A DNA stretch of 64,000 nucleotides from Lentzea albidocapillata (GCF_000719115.1 NZ_JOEA01000033.1:1-64000), one strand, 5' to 3'. Shown: positions 28,541-37,517, counted from the stretch's first letter. The notes: generated by a model not told the origin, from the sequence alone. Numbers and translations: made by a program.

Positions 28541-29089
28541 ATGAAGCGAGCATTGATCGTCATCGACGTGCAGGAGTCGTTCCGCCGGCGCTCCAACTGG
28601 GCCGAGGTGTCCGACCCCGACGTCGTCGGCAAGGTGAACCAGCTGGTCGACATGAGCCGCGACGCCGGTGACCTCGTCGTGTGGGTGCTGCACTCGGAGC
28701 CCGGTTCCGGCGACGTGTTCGACCCCGCGCTCGGGCACGTGCGGCTGATCGACGGGCTGAAGCCGCTCGACGACGAGCCGGTGCTCACCAAGACCGCGCA
28801 CAACGCGTTCACCACGACGAACCTGCAGCAGACGCTGACGACGCGGGGCGTGCGGGAGTTGCTGATCAGCGGTATCCGGACCGAGCAGTGCTGCGAGACC
28901 ACGACGCGCGTCGGGTCGGACCTGGGGTTCGACATGACGTTCGTGACGGATGCGACCGCGACCATGCCGTTGCCGCACTGGCGCACCGGGAAGGTGCTCG
29001 GGGTCGAGGAGATCATCGAGCGCACCGAGTACGTGCTGGCCGGCCGGTTCGCACGGATCTCGGATGTCGCTACGCTGACCGGATCGTGA
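28541..29089 (+). CDS. isochorismatase-family cysteine hydrolase
   Basis: 182 residues. The three catalytic positions are visible: Asp in VIDVQESF (about 9), Lys in TKTAHNAF and Cys in RTEQCCETT (about 115). Family members hydrolyse isochorismate, nicotinamide or related amides; the substrate here is not clear. Its stop overlaps the GTG of a GlxA-type regulator, so both are coupled. ATG 28541 with GGGGACC upstream. Confidence 0.88.
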   Translation: MKRALIVIDVQESFRRRSNWAEVSDPDVVGKVNQLVDMSRDAGDLVVWVLHSEPGSGDVFDPALGHVRLIDGLKPLDDEPVLTKTAHNAFTTTNLQQTLTTRGVRELLISGIRTEQCCETTTRVGSDLGFDMTFVTDATATMPLPHWRTGKVLGVEEIIERTEYVLAGRFARISDVATLTGS

Positions 29090-29988
29090 CCAGAGTCGTC
29101 TTCCTGCTCGTACCTGGAGTGCACCTGCTCGACCTCGCGGGGCCGGCGCAGGTGTTCTCCAGCGCTGCCGATCTCGTGAACGGGTACGCGTTGTCCTACG
29201 TGGGTGACGCGGACACCGTGCTCAGTCATCAGGGCGTGCCGCTCGGTGCGTCGCGTGAGTTGCCCTCTCTCTCGGTGGACGACCTCGTGTTCGTGCCGGG
29301 GTGGCGGTCACCGAAGATCGTGGGGACTGGTCACTTGAGCGAACGCGCGTTGGCGTGGCTGCGCGCGCACTACGACGGCGGCGGCACGGTGGCGAGTGTG
29401 TGTGCCGGCGCGGATGCGTTGGGGCGCGCCGGTTTGCTCGAAGGACGGCGTTGTACCACGCATCACGAACTGCAGGAGGAGCTCGCACGGCGCTACCCGG
29501 CCGCACACGTCGTGCGTGACGTCTTGTTCGTTGAGGACAACAGGGTCGTGACGTCTGCGGGCATCGCGAGCGGTATCGACCTCGCGTTGCATCTCGTCGC
29601 CGTACGTCATGGGCCCGCCGTCGCCGCCGCGATCGCACGGACGATGGTCATCTATGCGCGCAGGAACGGCGACGACCAGCAAGACAGTGTGCTGATGCGG
29701 CATCGGTCGCACATCAACGAGACGGTGCACCGCATTCAGGACGTCATCGAGTCACGGCTCGCCGAGCGCCTTTCTCTCTCGGAGCTCGCTATCCACGCCG
29801 GATGCAGCGAACGGACCGTGACGCGGTTGTTCGGCCGTGCGACGGGCATGACGCCGTTGAAGTACCAGCAGGCGTTGCGCGTCGAACGAGCCGAACACCT
29901 GATCGGTCAAGGCGCGACGGTGGAGATGGCGGCGCGCAACGTCGGCTTCGAAGACGCCCGGATGCTGCGCAGACTGCGTTCGCGCTGA
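29086..29988 (+). CDS. GlxA-type regulator (DJ-1/PfpI domain plus AraC HTH), short C-terminus
   Basis: 300 residues. The N-terminal DJ-1/PfpI-like domain has the nucleophile-elbow Cys in SVCAGADALG, then TSAGIASGIDLALHLV. The C-terminal AraC-type DNA-binding part has LSLSELAIHAGCSERTVTRLF and VEMAARNVGFEDARMLRR. It ends at MLRRLRSR, without the roughly 15-residue tail (F-x-R-x-F-G-x-S-P type) that usually follows, so it may be slightly truncated. GTG 29086 overlaps the upstream stop. It probably regulates the flanking hydrolases. Confidence 0.85.
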   Translation: MTRVVFLLVPGVHLLDLAGPAQVFSSAADLVNGYALSYVGDADTVLSHQGVPLGASRELPSLSVDDLVFVPGWRSPKIVGTGHLSERALAWLRAHYDGGGTVASVCAGADALGRAGLLEGRRCTTHHELQEELARRYPAAHVVRDVLFVEDNRVVTSAGIASGIDLALHLVAVRHGPAVAAAIARTMVIYARRNGDDQQDSVLMRHRSHINETVHRIQDVIESRLAERLSLSELAIHAGCSERTVTRLFGRATGMTPLKYQQALRVERAEHLIGQGATVEMAARNVGFEDARMLRRLRSR

Positions 29989-30061
29989 GCCGCACGCGTG
30001 CAGCTGTCCACGGTCGACGAACACCCTTGCACGCCATCGGAACCGGCCTAAGCTGAGCCGG

Positions 30062-30619
30062 GTGACGACTCTGGTGAACCGGCCCAACACCGCGTTGCTC
30101 GTGATCGACGTGCAGAACGGCGTGGTGGACCACGCCCACAACCGCGATGCGGTCGTCGCCAACGTGGCCGCCCTCGTCGACAGGGCGCGCACGGCCGGCG
30201 TCGACGTCGTGTGGGTGCAGCACAGCAACGCCGAGCACATGCCCAGGGAGTCCGACGGCTGGCAGTTCGTGCCGGAGCTGAAGCTCGCCGAGGGCGAACC
30301 GGTGGTGCACAAGACCTACGCCGATTCGTTCGAGGCGACCGACCTGGAGGAAGTGCTGGCGGGCAAGGGAATCGGGAGCCTCGTGGTGTCCGGCGCGCAG
30401 ACCGACGAGTGCATCCGCTCGACGCTGCACGGCGCCATCGTGCGCGGCTACGACGCCCTGCTGGTCAGCGACGCGCACACGACCGAGGACCTGTCGGAGT
30501 ACGGCGCCCCCACGCCGGACAAGGTCATCGTCCACACCAACCTCTACTGGGAGAACCACACCGCGCCCGGCCGCAGCGCGGGCGTCGTGAAGACCGAGGA
30601 CGCGTTCAAGCCCGCGTGA
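30062..30619 (+). CDS. isochorismatase-family cysteine hydrolase
   Basis: 185 residues. Asp in LLVIDVQNGV, Lys in VHKTYADSF and Cys in GAQTDECIRST are the three catalytic positions. The fold is the same as the protein at 28541-29089, but they share little sequence, so this is not a simple duplicate. GTG at 30062. The end overlaps the convergent zinc-ribbon gene by 14 bases. Confidence 0.88.
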   Translation: MTTLVNRPNTALLVIDVQNGVVDHAHNRDAVVANVAALVDRARTAGVDVVWVQHSNAEHMPRESDGWQFVPELKLAEGEPVVHKTYADSFEATDLEEVLAGKGIGSLVVSGAQTDECIRSTLHGAIVRGYDALLVSDAHTTEDLSEYGAPTPDKVIVHTNLYWENHTAPGRSAGVVKTEDAFKPA

Positions 30620-31007
30620 TCAGGTGCGTGCTCGGCACGTAGTCGATCTTCCAGTCCTCGTACACGCCGCACAGCCCGCACTTCAGGCACCGCAACCCGA
30701 CGGTCAGCCAGCGCACCTCGCCGTCCGGAAGGCACGACGACCCGAGCGCGGCGGCGAACTCCTCGCCGCCGCACGTGCACGCGCACTCCTCCGCGTCGTC
30801 GGGGTTCCAGTGCTCGTCGGAGTCGCCGATGAACTCCGCGAGCCCGCAGCCGAGACAGGTCCGGCGCATCGCCTGGTCCTCGGTCACCTGCACCATGAAC
30901 GACGTGCCGCCACATCCGCCGCACACGGACTCGGCGACGTGCGTGACCTCGTACCCGTCTTCCTGGTACTCGCGGATCGCCTCGTCGAGCGTCATCCCGA
31001 TCTTCAC
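30606..31007 (-). CDS. Cys-rich zinc-ribbon-like protein
   Basis: 133 residues, not assigned to a named family. It carries several CxxC pairs: CGGCGG (about 29), CLGCG (about 51), CACTCGG (about 75) and CLKCGLCG (about 108), so two zinc ribbons are likely. Cytosolic and acidic. The GTG at 31007 overlaps the stop of a broken TetR gene (GTGA), a trace of an older operon. Confidence 0.7.
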   Translation of the reverse strand: MKIGMTLDEAIREYQEDGYEVTHVAESVCGGCGGTSFMVQVTEDQAMRRTCLGCGLAEFIGDSDEHWNPDDAEECACTCGGEEFAAALGSSCLPDGEVRWLTVGLRCLKCGLCGVYEDWKIDYVPSTHLITRA

Positions 31008-31345
31008 GGCACCAAACTAGTCGCCGGCGCCGCGGTGACCCGCTCACCGTCCCCGGTCGCCAGCAGATCCAGCAACGCACCCCGCAGCAACGCGAGCTCA
31101 CGCGTGCGCAGGGCCGGCCCGGCAGCGGTGTCGCGCACGTCCTCAGGCTGAGAGGTCTTGAGCACCTCCAGCCAGTCCTCCACGGTCGCACGAGCGAAGC
31201 CCGCCCACGGCCCGTCAGGTTCCACGAGAGAGCGTGCGTACGCCTCCAGCCACAACGTCAGCAACGGCGGCCGCAGTGACACGTCGGCGAGGCCGTGGGT
31301 GAGCACGTACCGGTAGGCGGCTTCGAGCAGTTCGGTCTCGCGGGC
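31004..31345 (-). pseudogene. TetR-family regulator remnant with internal deletion
   Basis: The frame reads RETELLEAAYRYVLTHGLADVSLRP, the usual first helix of a TetR domain (shown here as RETELLEAAYRYVLTHGL). It then runs directly into the C-terminal ligand domain (LLTLWLEAYARSL, GPWAGFARATVEDWL). The helix-turn-helix and roughly 70-90 residues in between are missing. Upstream in frame there is a TAG at about 31360 and no start before it except an internal GTG at 31306. The 5' side abuts a GNAT fragment on the other strand. The domain reading is from family knowledge; it is unlikely to be functional. Confidence 0.7.
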
Positions 31346-31348
31346 GGA

Positions 31349-31658
31349 CGGCGAGCTCTACGCGTCCGAACTCGCCTGGAACACCTCGTTCGAGGCGATG
31401 GTCGCCAAGATCGTCGGCGACTACGCGGCGGACCACGACCCCACGAGAGAGGGCGCGTGGATCGCCGAACTCGACGACCAACGCGTCGGATGCGTGTTCT
31501 GCGTTCGCGAGGACGACACGACCGCGAAGTTGCGTGTGCTGCTCGTGCATCCGGACGCGCGTGGCCACGGCGCGGGCAACGCGCTCGTCAGCACGTGCGT
31601 CGAGTTCGCCCAAGGCGCGGGCTACGAGCGCATGGTGTTGTGGACGCGCGACCTCTGA
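31349..31658 (+). pseudogene. GNAT acetyltransferase fragment
   Basis: The frame reads GELYASELAWNTSFEAMVAKIV, then EGAWIAELDDQRVGCVFCVR and LLVHPDARGHGAGNALV (acetyl-CoA loop), and stops at MVLWTRDL. This matches the middle of MarR-GNAT fusion proteins, which continue after LWTN with a further beta-strand. Both ends are missing: the start lies inside the junction with the TetR remnant and there is no start codon before the internal ATG at 31398. Likely a scar of a rearrangement. Confidence 0.65.
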
Positions 31659-31674
31659 CCTGAATGCGACGCGG

Positions 31675-32985
31675 TCACAGCATGCGAGTGACATACGGCA
31701 TGATGCCGCCGTATCGCACGGGCGAGATCCGCACCACTGCACCGGAATGCGGCGCTTCCACCATCATTCCGCCACCCAGGTACAACGCCACGTGCGTGCC
31801 GCCGCCCGGTCCCCAGAAGATCATGTCGCCGGGTGCCATCTGCGACAGCGGCACCTTGCGGCCGGAGTTGTACTGGTAGCCGCTGTAGTGCGGCAGGTAC
31901 ACGCCGGCGCCCGCGAAGGCGTACATCATCAGGCCGGAGCAGTCGAAGCCGATCTTGCGGAAGTCGCCGTACGAGTCGGCGACACCGCCGTCACGCACGC
32001 CGTACGTCGGGCCGTAGTGGTTTCCGCCGCCCCACGCGTAGATGACACCGCGCTGGGCCAGCGCCCGGTTGATCACGGTCTGCACGCGGTTGCCGGACGG
32101 CGCGGGCGCTGCCGCGATCGGGCGGGGCGACTGGGGCTTCGGCGCGGCCTGAGCGGCGGCCGCGGCGGCGGCACGGCGAGCGTTCTCCTCGTCCTCTCGC
32201 CTCTTCGCCTCGGTCCACTGGTCGTACTGCTGGCGCTGCGCTTCCAGTCCGTTGACCGCACCTCGCGCGGCGGCCAGCTCACGTTCGACGGCGTCCTTGT
32301 TTGACTGCAACTCCTCGGTCGCCGCGGTCTGCGCCGAGTGCGCGTCCACGGCCACCTGCTGGGCCTGCTCGGCGACCTTCTTGGCCTCGTCCGCGGCGGC
32401 CTGCTTCGTCTCGGCCCTGTTGAGCGCGGCACGGGCGGCGGAGTCGAGGTTCGCGGCGGTGCCCTGGTCGCGGGTGACCTGGTCGAGCCGGTTCAGGCTG
32501 GACGCCGACACCGCCTCCAGCATCTGGGCGCGGGCCAGCAGGTCCTCGGGCGACTTGGCGCCGATGTACGCGGAGAACGACCCGACGGTGGTGCCCTGCG
32601 CATAGGAGGCAGCCGCGAACTCGTCCAGTTCGAGACGGCTCTTCTCCACGGCCGCGGAGGCCGCGTCGGCCTCGACACGGGCGGCGGCGGCCTCACGACG
32701 GGCGGCCTCGGCCTCGGAGATCGCCGTCTCGAGGTCGACCCGGGCCTTGTTGGCGAGCTCGCGCTTGTACGAGACGTCGTCGAACAGCTCCTGCAGGCGT
32801 GACTCGGCCTGCGTGAGCCGTCCGGTCAGCTCGCCCACGCGGGCCGCCTTCGCGTCCGCTTCCGCCCGCGACGCCGAGATCTCCGAGTCGCTCGGGTTCG
32901 GCGGCGGTGGCGGCACGGCAGCGGCCGTCCCCGTGAGGACGACCGTCATCAACACCGCGACGACGGCGGAGAGTCGTGTCAACAC
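31675..32985 (-). CDS. NlpC/P60 peptidoglycan endopeptidase (RipA-like)
   Basis: 436 residues. A signal peptide (about 1-23, ending TAAA) precedes a long coiled-coil region (about 30-275, Ala/Glu-rich). An Ala/Pro-rich linker then leads to the NlpC/P60 domain (about 300-436) with catalytic Cys at about 349 (FDCSGLMMY) and His in GGGTHVALYLG. It cleaves stem peptides in peptidoglycan, with the coiled coil keeping it inactive or docking it. The GTG at 32985 has an almost perfect GGAGGTGAT site. The M. tuberculosis counterparts ripA/ripB lie between acn and moxR1; here it keeps that relative position but with other genes between. Confidence 0.92.
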   Translation of the reverse strand: MLTRLSAVVAVLMTVVLTGTAAAVPPPPPNPSDSEISASRAEADAKAARVGELTGRLTQAESRLQELFDDVSYKRELANKARVDLETAISEAEAARREAAAARVEADAASAAVEKSRLELDEFAAASYAQGTTVGSFSAYIGAKSPEDLLARAQMLEAVSASSLNRLDQVTRDQGTAANLDSAARAALNRAETKQAAADEAKKVAEQAQQVAVDAHSAQTAATEELQSNKDAVERELAAARGAVNGLEAQRQQYDQWTEAKRREDEENARRAAAAAAAQAAPKPQSPRPIAAAPAPSGNRVQTVINRALAQRGVIYAWGGGNHYGPTYGVRDGGVADSYGDFRKIGFDCSGLMMYAFAGAGVYLPHYSGYQYNSGRKVPLSQMAPGDMIFWGPGGGTHVALYLGGGMMVEAPHSGAVVRISPVRYGGIMPYVTRML

Positions 32986-33129
32986 TGGACATCACCTCCA
33001 ACCGCATTAGACCAACCAGACGCATCCGGCGCATCAGGAACTAACGCACCGTCAACCACTCGTGTCACAGTGGAACACGGGCGGTGGTCCTTTTGGGACG
33101 ATCGGAGTCTGGCGTGTCGCCGGTATGGA

Positions 33130-34644
33130 CTAGTTGACGCCCCGGTCCCGGCCGGTCCAGTACGGCTCGCGGAGCTTGAACTTCTGGATCTTGCCGGTCG
33201 CCGTGCGCGGGATGGAGTCACGGAACTCGATCGACGTCGGCGCCTTGTACCCGGCGAGCCGCTCCTTGCAGTGCTTGATCAGCTCGGCCTCGGTGACCTC
33301 GCCGGAGAGCACGACCAGCGCCTTGATCGTTTCACCCCACTTCTCGTGGGGCACGCCGATGACCGCGACCTCGGCGACGGCCGGGTGCGAGAACAGGCAG
33401 TCCTCGACCTCGATGGACGAGACGTTCTCGCCGCCGGTGATGATCACGTCCTTCTTGCGGTCCGAGATCGTCAGGTAGCCGTCCTCGTCGAAGAAGCCGC
33501 CGTCGCCGGTGTGGAACCAGCCGTCCTCGATCGCGTCCGCGGTGGACTCCGGGTTCTCCCAGTAGCCCTCCATGACGACGTTCGAGCGCGCCATCACCTC
33601 GCCGTTCTCCGAGATCCGCAGCTGCGCGCCCAGCGCCGGCGCGCCCGCCCGTGACTGCTTCTTCGCCTTCTCCTCGCCCTGCGGCCCTGGCTGGGCGCGG
33701 TTGAAGGTGAGCAGCGGCGCCGTCTCGGTCAGGCCGTAGATCTGCAGGAACTCCCAGCCGAGTTCCTCGGTCACGCGCTGGATCGTCCGCGAGGGCGGCG
33801 GCGCACCGGCGCACACGATCCGCACGGTGTCACGGCCGGGGATCTCGCCGTCCCACGACGCAGCGGCGTCCAGCACGGCGTTCCACACGGCCGGTGCACC
33901 GCACATGAGCGTGACACCGTGGTCGCGCACACGGCGCAGGATCTCGGCGCCGTCGACCTTGCGCAGCACCACCTGCGGCACACCGAGGCCCGCGAGCCCG
34001 AACGGCATTCCCCAGCCGTTGCAGTGGAACATCGGCAGCACGTGCATGTACACGTCGCCCTCCCACGCACGGGTGTGCATGGCGAACGTGACCGCGTTGA
34101 GCCAGATGTTGCGGTGCGTCAACTGCACGCCCTTGGGGCGCGCGGTCGTGCCGGACGTGTAGTTGATCGTCGCCGTCGCGTCCTCCGAGGGCGCGCTCCA
34201 CGGCCGTGGCTCCACATCGAACCGAAGCAACGACTCCGACTCCTCGCCGAGCGTGAACCGGTGGCGCGCCACGACGTCGTCCAGTTCCAGTTCCGGATCG
34301 ACGAACAACGCCGAGGCGCCGCTGTGCTCGACGATGTACTTCACCTCGTCGGGGCGCAGGCGGAAGTTCACCGGCACGCAGATCCGCCCGCTGCCGGGCA
34401 GCGCGTGCAGCAGTTCGAGCATCCGCGCGGAGTTGTGGCTGACGACGGCGACCCGTTCGCCCTCGCCGACGCCCAGTGCGTCGAACCCGGCCTGCCACGC
34501 GCGCACGCGGGTCGTCATCTCCGCGTACGTCGTCGTCGCGACCGGCTTCGCGGGCTGGTCCGGTTCGTCGATGGTCGCCGTCGTCGCCGCGAACGCGAAC
34601 GACGCCCGGTCCAGAAAGTCGGTGGTGATCAGCGGTACGCGCAT
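33130..34644 (-). CDS. acyl-CoA synthetase (AMP-forming, FadD type)
   Basis: 504 residues. The P-loop INYTSGTTARPKG near 160-172, YGLTE (about 305), DGWFHTGDGG and the C-terminal Lys in RTATGKIQKFKL are all present. It activates a carboxylic acid to acyl-AMP and then the CoA thioester; the family of short/medium-chain synthetases with this motif order is broad. ATG 34644. The sirtuin gene ends ten bases upstream, on the same strand, and its enzymes often deacylate such synthetases, so co-expression is plausible but not shown. Confidence 0.9.
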   Translation of the reverse strand: MRVPLITTDFLDRASFAFAATTATIDEPDQPAKPVATTTYAEMTTRVRAWQAGFDALGVGEGERVAVVSHNSARMLELLHALPGSGRICVPVNFRLRPDEVKYIVEHSGASALFVDPELELDDVVARHRFTLGEESESLLRFDVEPRPWSAPSEDATATINYTSGTTARPKGVQLTHRNIWLNAVTFAMHTRAWEGDVYMHVLPMFHCNGWGMPFGLAGLGVPQVVLRKVDGAEILRRVRDHGVTLMCGAPAVWNAVLDAAASWDGEIPGRDTVRIVCAGAPPPSRTIQRVTEELGWEFLQIYGLTETAPLLTFNRAQPGPQGEEKAKKQSRAGAPALGAQLRISENGEVMARSNVVMEGYWENPESTADAIEDGWFHTGDGGFFDEDGYLTISDRKKDVIITGGENVSSIEVEDCLFSHPAVAEVAVIGVPHEKWGETIKALVVLSGEVTEAELIKHCKERLAGYKAPTSIEFRDSIPRTATGKIQKFKLREPYWTGRDRGVN

Positions 34645-34654
34645 GCATCCGACC

Positions 34655-35464
34655 CTACGACCAGGTGCTCGGATCTCCCCAGGACGAAAATCGGCCTCCC
34701 CCGGATGGAGGAACGGAACTCAGGTCCGGCAGCACGTCCCCGACGGGTTCGTGCAGCACAACGGCCGCCACGGCGTCGTACGGCGTCGGTTCGGCGTTGC
34801 AGATGATGACCTGCGCACCGGCTTTGGCCGCCAGCGGCACGAGGCCCGCGGCGGGCTGCACCGACAGCGATGTTCCCGCCACCAGCAGCACGTCGCAATC
34901 CAGGGCGGCGAGCCGGGCGCGGCGCAGCACCTCGCCGTCGAGCTCCTGCCCGAACGAGACGGTGGCGGACTTGAGGATTCCCCGGCACCGCTGGCAGTCC
35001 GGCTCCTGCTCGCCCTCGGCCACGCGCTTCAACGCGTCCCGCATCGGGCCCGTGGCACCACATCCCAGGCATACGGTGGCGTGCAACGTGCCGTGCAGCT
35101 CCAGCACGCGATGGGGATCGGAGCCCGCCCGCTGGTGCAGGCCGTCGATGTTCTGGGTGACCACGGTGCGCAACCGGCCGGACCGTTCCAGTTCCACCAG
35201 CGCCTTGTGCGCGGCGTTCGGCCTGGCCGTCCACACGGGACTGTCCAGCTTCGCCCGCCAGGCGAGCCTGCGCAGTTCCGCATCGGCGAGGTAGGCCTGC
35301 AGCGACGACCCGCGCCCGGCGTCGGCGTCGCGGGTCCACAGTCCGTCCGGTCCGCGGAAGTCCGGGATGCCCGAATCGGTGGAGACGCCCGCCCCCGTCA
35401 GCACCGTGATCCGGTGCGCCGACGCGACCAGAGCGCGTGCCTCTGCGCACGCCTGGGAAGGCAT
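34655..35464 (-). CDS. cobB: Sir2-family NAD-dependent protein deacylase
   Basis: 269 residues. GAGVSTDSGIPDFRG gives the NAD site (about 24-38), QNIDGLHQRAG and ELHGTL carry the active-site His, and two Cys pairs (CLGC, CQRC) bind zinc. It removes acyl groups from lysines and could control the acyl-CoA synthetase encoded directly after it. ATG 35464; the divergent membrane-protein gene starts just 17 bases away. Confidence 0.9.
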   Translation of the reverse strand: MPSQACAEARALVASAHRITVLTGAGVSTDSGIPDFRGPDGLWTRDADAGRGSSLQAYLADAELRRLAWRAKLDSPVWTARPNAAHKALVELERSGRLRTVVTQNIDGLHQRAGSDPHRVLELHGTLHATVCLGCGATGPMRDALKRVAEGEQEPDCQRCRGILKSATVSFGQELDGEVLRRARLAALDCDVLLVAGTSLSVQPAAGLVPLAAKAGAQVIICNAEPTPYDAVAAVVLHEPVGDVLPDLSSVPPSGGGRFSSWGDPSTWS

Positions 35465-35481
35465 CGGTTCACACTAGTCCC

Positions 35482-35934
35482 GTGCGCAGTGCTGTGGGAG
35501 CCGCGATCGCGGCAGTGGGCTTGGTCACCACCATCGTCGGGACTTTCCTGCCGTGGCTGAAATCCGGATCGACCACGAGAGACAGTTACGAAGTGCTTTC
35601 GCTGCGTGATCTCGCCGGGTTGGACGGGGTGGCGGGCACCGTCGTCACGTCGGTCTGGGTGGGACTGACGCCGCTGGCGATGGTCACGATCGCGCTGTAC
35701 GTGGTCCGATTTCCACGGTTTGCCGGGTGCGCCGCCATTGTCTTTGGCACGATCGGGGGAACCGTGGCCCTGGTTGCCACAGTCCAAGGGGACAGCAAGG
35801 GTGCGTTGGTCGGAATCAGCACCTCCGGACCAGTCATGACCCTTGCCGGTGCCGTACTGACGATCGTGGGGGCGATCACGGTGCTCACCTCGACCAGGCG
35901 CAGCGCAGTGAGAACCTCAGGAGGGAACCCGTGA
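35482..35934 (+). CDS. four-helix membrane protein
   Basis: 150 residues with four hydrophobic segments (about 6-25, 55-75, 80-100 and 110-132). Not recognised. GTG 35482 chosen; longer forms run into the sirtuin gene on the other strand. Its stop overlaps the GTG of the repeat-rich membrane protein (GTGA), so they are coupled. Confidence 0.65.
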   Translation: MRSAVGAAIAAVGLVTTIVGTFLPWLKSGSTTRDSYEVLSLRDLAGLDGVAGTVVTSVWVGLTPLAMVTIALYVVRFPRFAGCAAIVFGTIGGTVALVATVQGDSKGALVGISTSGPVMTLAGAVLTIVGAITVLTSTRRSAVRTSGGNP

Positions 35935-37433
35935 GCTACCCAGGTGGTGGCGGCGACCAGTGGCAGCCGCAGAACAACCCGTACGGGCAGCAGCCCCAGC
36001 AGGGCGGCTACCCGCAGCAGCCCCAGCAGCCGGGTGGCTACCCGCAGCAGGGCGGCGGCTACCCGCAGCAGGGCGGACACCCCCAGCAGGGTGGATACCC
36101 CCAGACCGGGCCGCAGGGCTTCCCGCAGCAGGGCTACCCGCAGACGGGCCCGCAGGGCTTTCCCCAGCAGCCGTACGGCTACGCGCCGATGGGCGGCGAG
36201 CCGCCGAAGAAGAAGCGCACCGGCCTGGTGGTCACGGCCGTCGTCGCCGTGCTGCTGCTGATCGGCGGCGGTGTCACGTTCTTCGCGATGCAGAAGGCGG
36301 ATCCCGCTGCCAACGCGGGCCAGGACTCCCCCGCCGTCGCGGCGAAGAACCTCGTCGAGCAGCTGGGCAGCGGTGACGTCGTCGGCATCATGGCCTCGCT
36401 GGCGCCGGCCGAGGCCGCGTTGTCGAAGGACTACATGGACTCGATGACGAAGGAGATGAAGCGTCTCGAGATCCTCAAGCCCGAAGCCGACCCGAACAAG
36501 CTGAGCGGCGTCGAGTTCAAGAGCGAGAACATCAAGTTCGACGAGGCCAAGGCCGAGAAGATCAACGATCACCTCACCATCAACAAGCTGGTCGAGGGCA
36601 AGATCACGATCACCTCGGACGCGTCGAAGATCCCGCTCACCGACAAGCTCGTCGACGCGCTCGGTGACGACCTGAACCTCACCTCGTCGAAGTCCGAGAC
36701 CTTCGACATCACCGCCGAGGTGCAGAAGCGCGGCACGCCGATCGGCATCGCGTCGATCAAGGTCGACGACAAGTGGTACCCGAGCGCCTTCTACACGATC
36801 GCCAACGCGGTCCTGGAGGAGGACAAGAAGAAGTGGCCGGCGCAGGGCATCGCGCCGCAGGGCGCGAGCTCGGCCGAGGACGCCGCGAAGCAGATGGTGA
36901 ACGCCGCGCTCGACGCCGACCTGACGAAGGTCATCGCGCTGCTGCCGCCCGACGAGGCCGGTGTGCTGCAGGACCTCGGCCCGCTGCTGGTGGCCGAGGC
37001 CGGCAAGCAGAAGCCGACCGGCGCCAAGCTGAACTCGCTGGAGACCGACGTCAAGGACGTGGCCGGCGGCAAGCAGGTCACGGTCAAGAAGCTGTCGATC
37101 ACCGCCGAGGGCGAGACGGTGACGATCACCCGCGAGGGTGACTGCTACGCGGCCGACGTGCCCGGCCAGGGCACGCAGAAGCTGTGCGCGGACGAGATCA
37201 CGCAGCTGCTGCAGCAGCAGGGCGGCAAGAAGAAGATCCCCGCCGAGGCCGTCGAGATCATCGGCCGGGTGGCCGGGTCGGTCATGAAGGCCGGCGTCGG
37301 CGTCGTCTCCACCGAGGTCGACGGCAAGTGGTACGTCAGCCCGGTCCGCTCCTACTACGAGCTGGCCCTGTCGCTGTTCCGCGGCTTCGAGCCCAAGGAC
37401 GTCGACGCGCTGATCGCGCTGATCAAGAAGTAG
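35931..37433 (+). CDS. single-span membrane protein with Pro/Gln/Gly repeat and two similar extracytoplasmic domains
   Basis: About 500 residues. The first 80 residues are a low-complexity repeat of the PQQGGYPQQ kind. A Lys-rich KKKRTG and one membrane segment (VVTAVVAVLLLIGGGVTFFAM, about 100-120) follow. The remaining soluble part has two related halves (AKNLVEQL... VDDKWYPSAFYTIANAV and AKQMVNAAL... VDGKWYVSPVRSYYELA), that is an internal duplication. The family is common in actinobacteria and unnamed. GTG 35931 with CAGGAGGG just upstream. A terminator follows. Confidence 0.75.
   Translation: MSYPGGGGDQWQPQNNPYGQQPQQGGYPQQPQQPGGYPQQGGGYPQQGGHPQQGGYPQTGPQGFPQQGYPQTGPQGFPQQPYGYAPMGGEPPKKKRTGLVVTAVVAVLLLIGGGVTFFAMQKADPAANAGQDSPAVAAKNLVEQLGSGDVVGIMASLAPAEAALSKDYMDSMTKEMKRLEILKPEADPNKLSGVEFKSENIKFDEAKAEKINDHLTINKLVEGKITITSDASKIPLTDKLVDALGDDLNLTSSKSETFDITAEVQKRGTPIGIASIKVDDKWYPSAFYTIANAVLEEDKKKWPAQGIAPQGASSAEDAAKQMVNAALDADLTKVIALLPPDEAGVLQDLGPLLVAEAGKQKPTGAKLNSLETDVKDVAGGKQVTVKKLSITAEGETVTITREGDCYAADVPGQGTQKLCADEITQLLQQQGGKKKIPAEAVEIIGRVAGSVMKAGVGVVSTEVDGKWYVSPVRSYYELALSLFRGFEPKDVDALIALIKK
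35991..36180 (+). repeat. in-gene Pro-Gln-Gly tandem repeat
   Basis: Degenerate tandem units encoding GGYPQQ/PQTGPQGF variants near the start of the 500-residue membrane protein. The codons vary little (CCGCAGCAG), so the DNA is repetitive as well as the protein. Confidence 0.8.
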
Positions 37434-37447
37434 GTTTTCGCAGGTCC

Positions 37448-37492
37448 GCCACGCCCCTGTCACCCGCAACAGCGCGGTGACAGGGGCGTGGC
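37448..37492 (+). terminator. strong hairpin terminator
   Basis: Perfect 17-bp inverted repeat (GCCACGCCCCTGTCACC, 11-base loop, GGTGACAGGGGCGTGGC) 15 bases after the stop of the repeat-rich membrane protein. No T-run. It would end transcription before the FAD monooxygenase. Confidence 0.8.
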
Positions 37493-37517
37493 AGTTCCGG
37501 GGCCGAACCTGGTGCCC

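Noticed and set aside
32986..33129. c-di-AMP (ydaO) riboswitch before the RipA-like gene
   Set aside because: Such elements often precede these genes in actinobacteria, but the 144-base gap lacks recognisable conserved stems.
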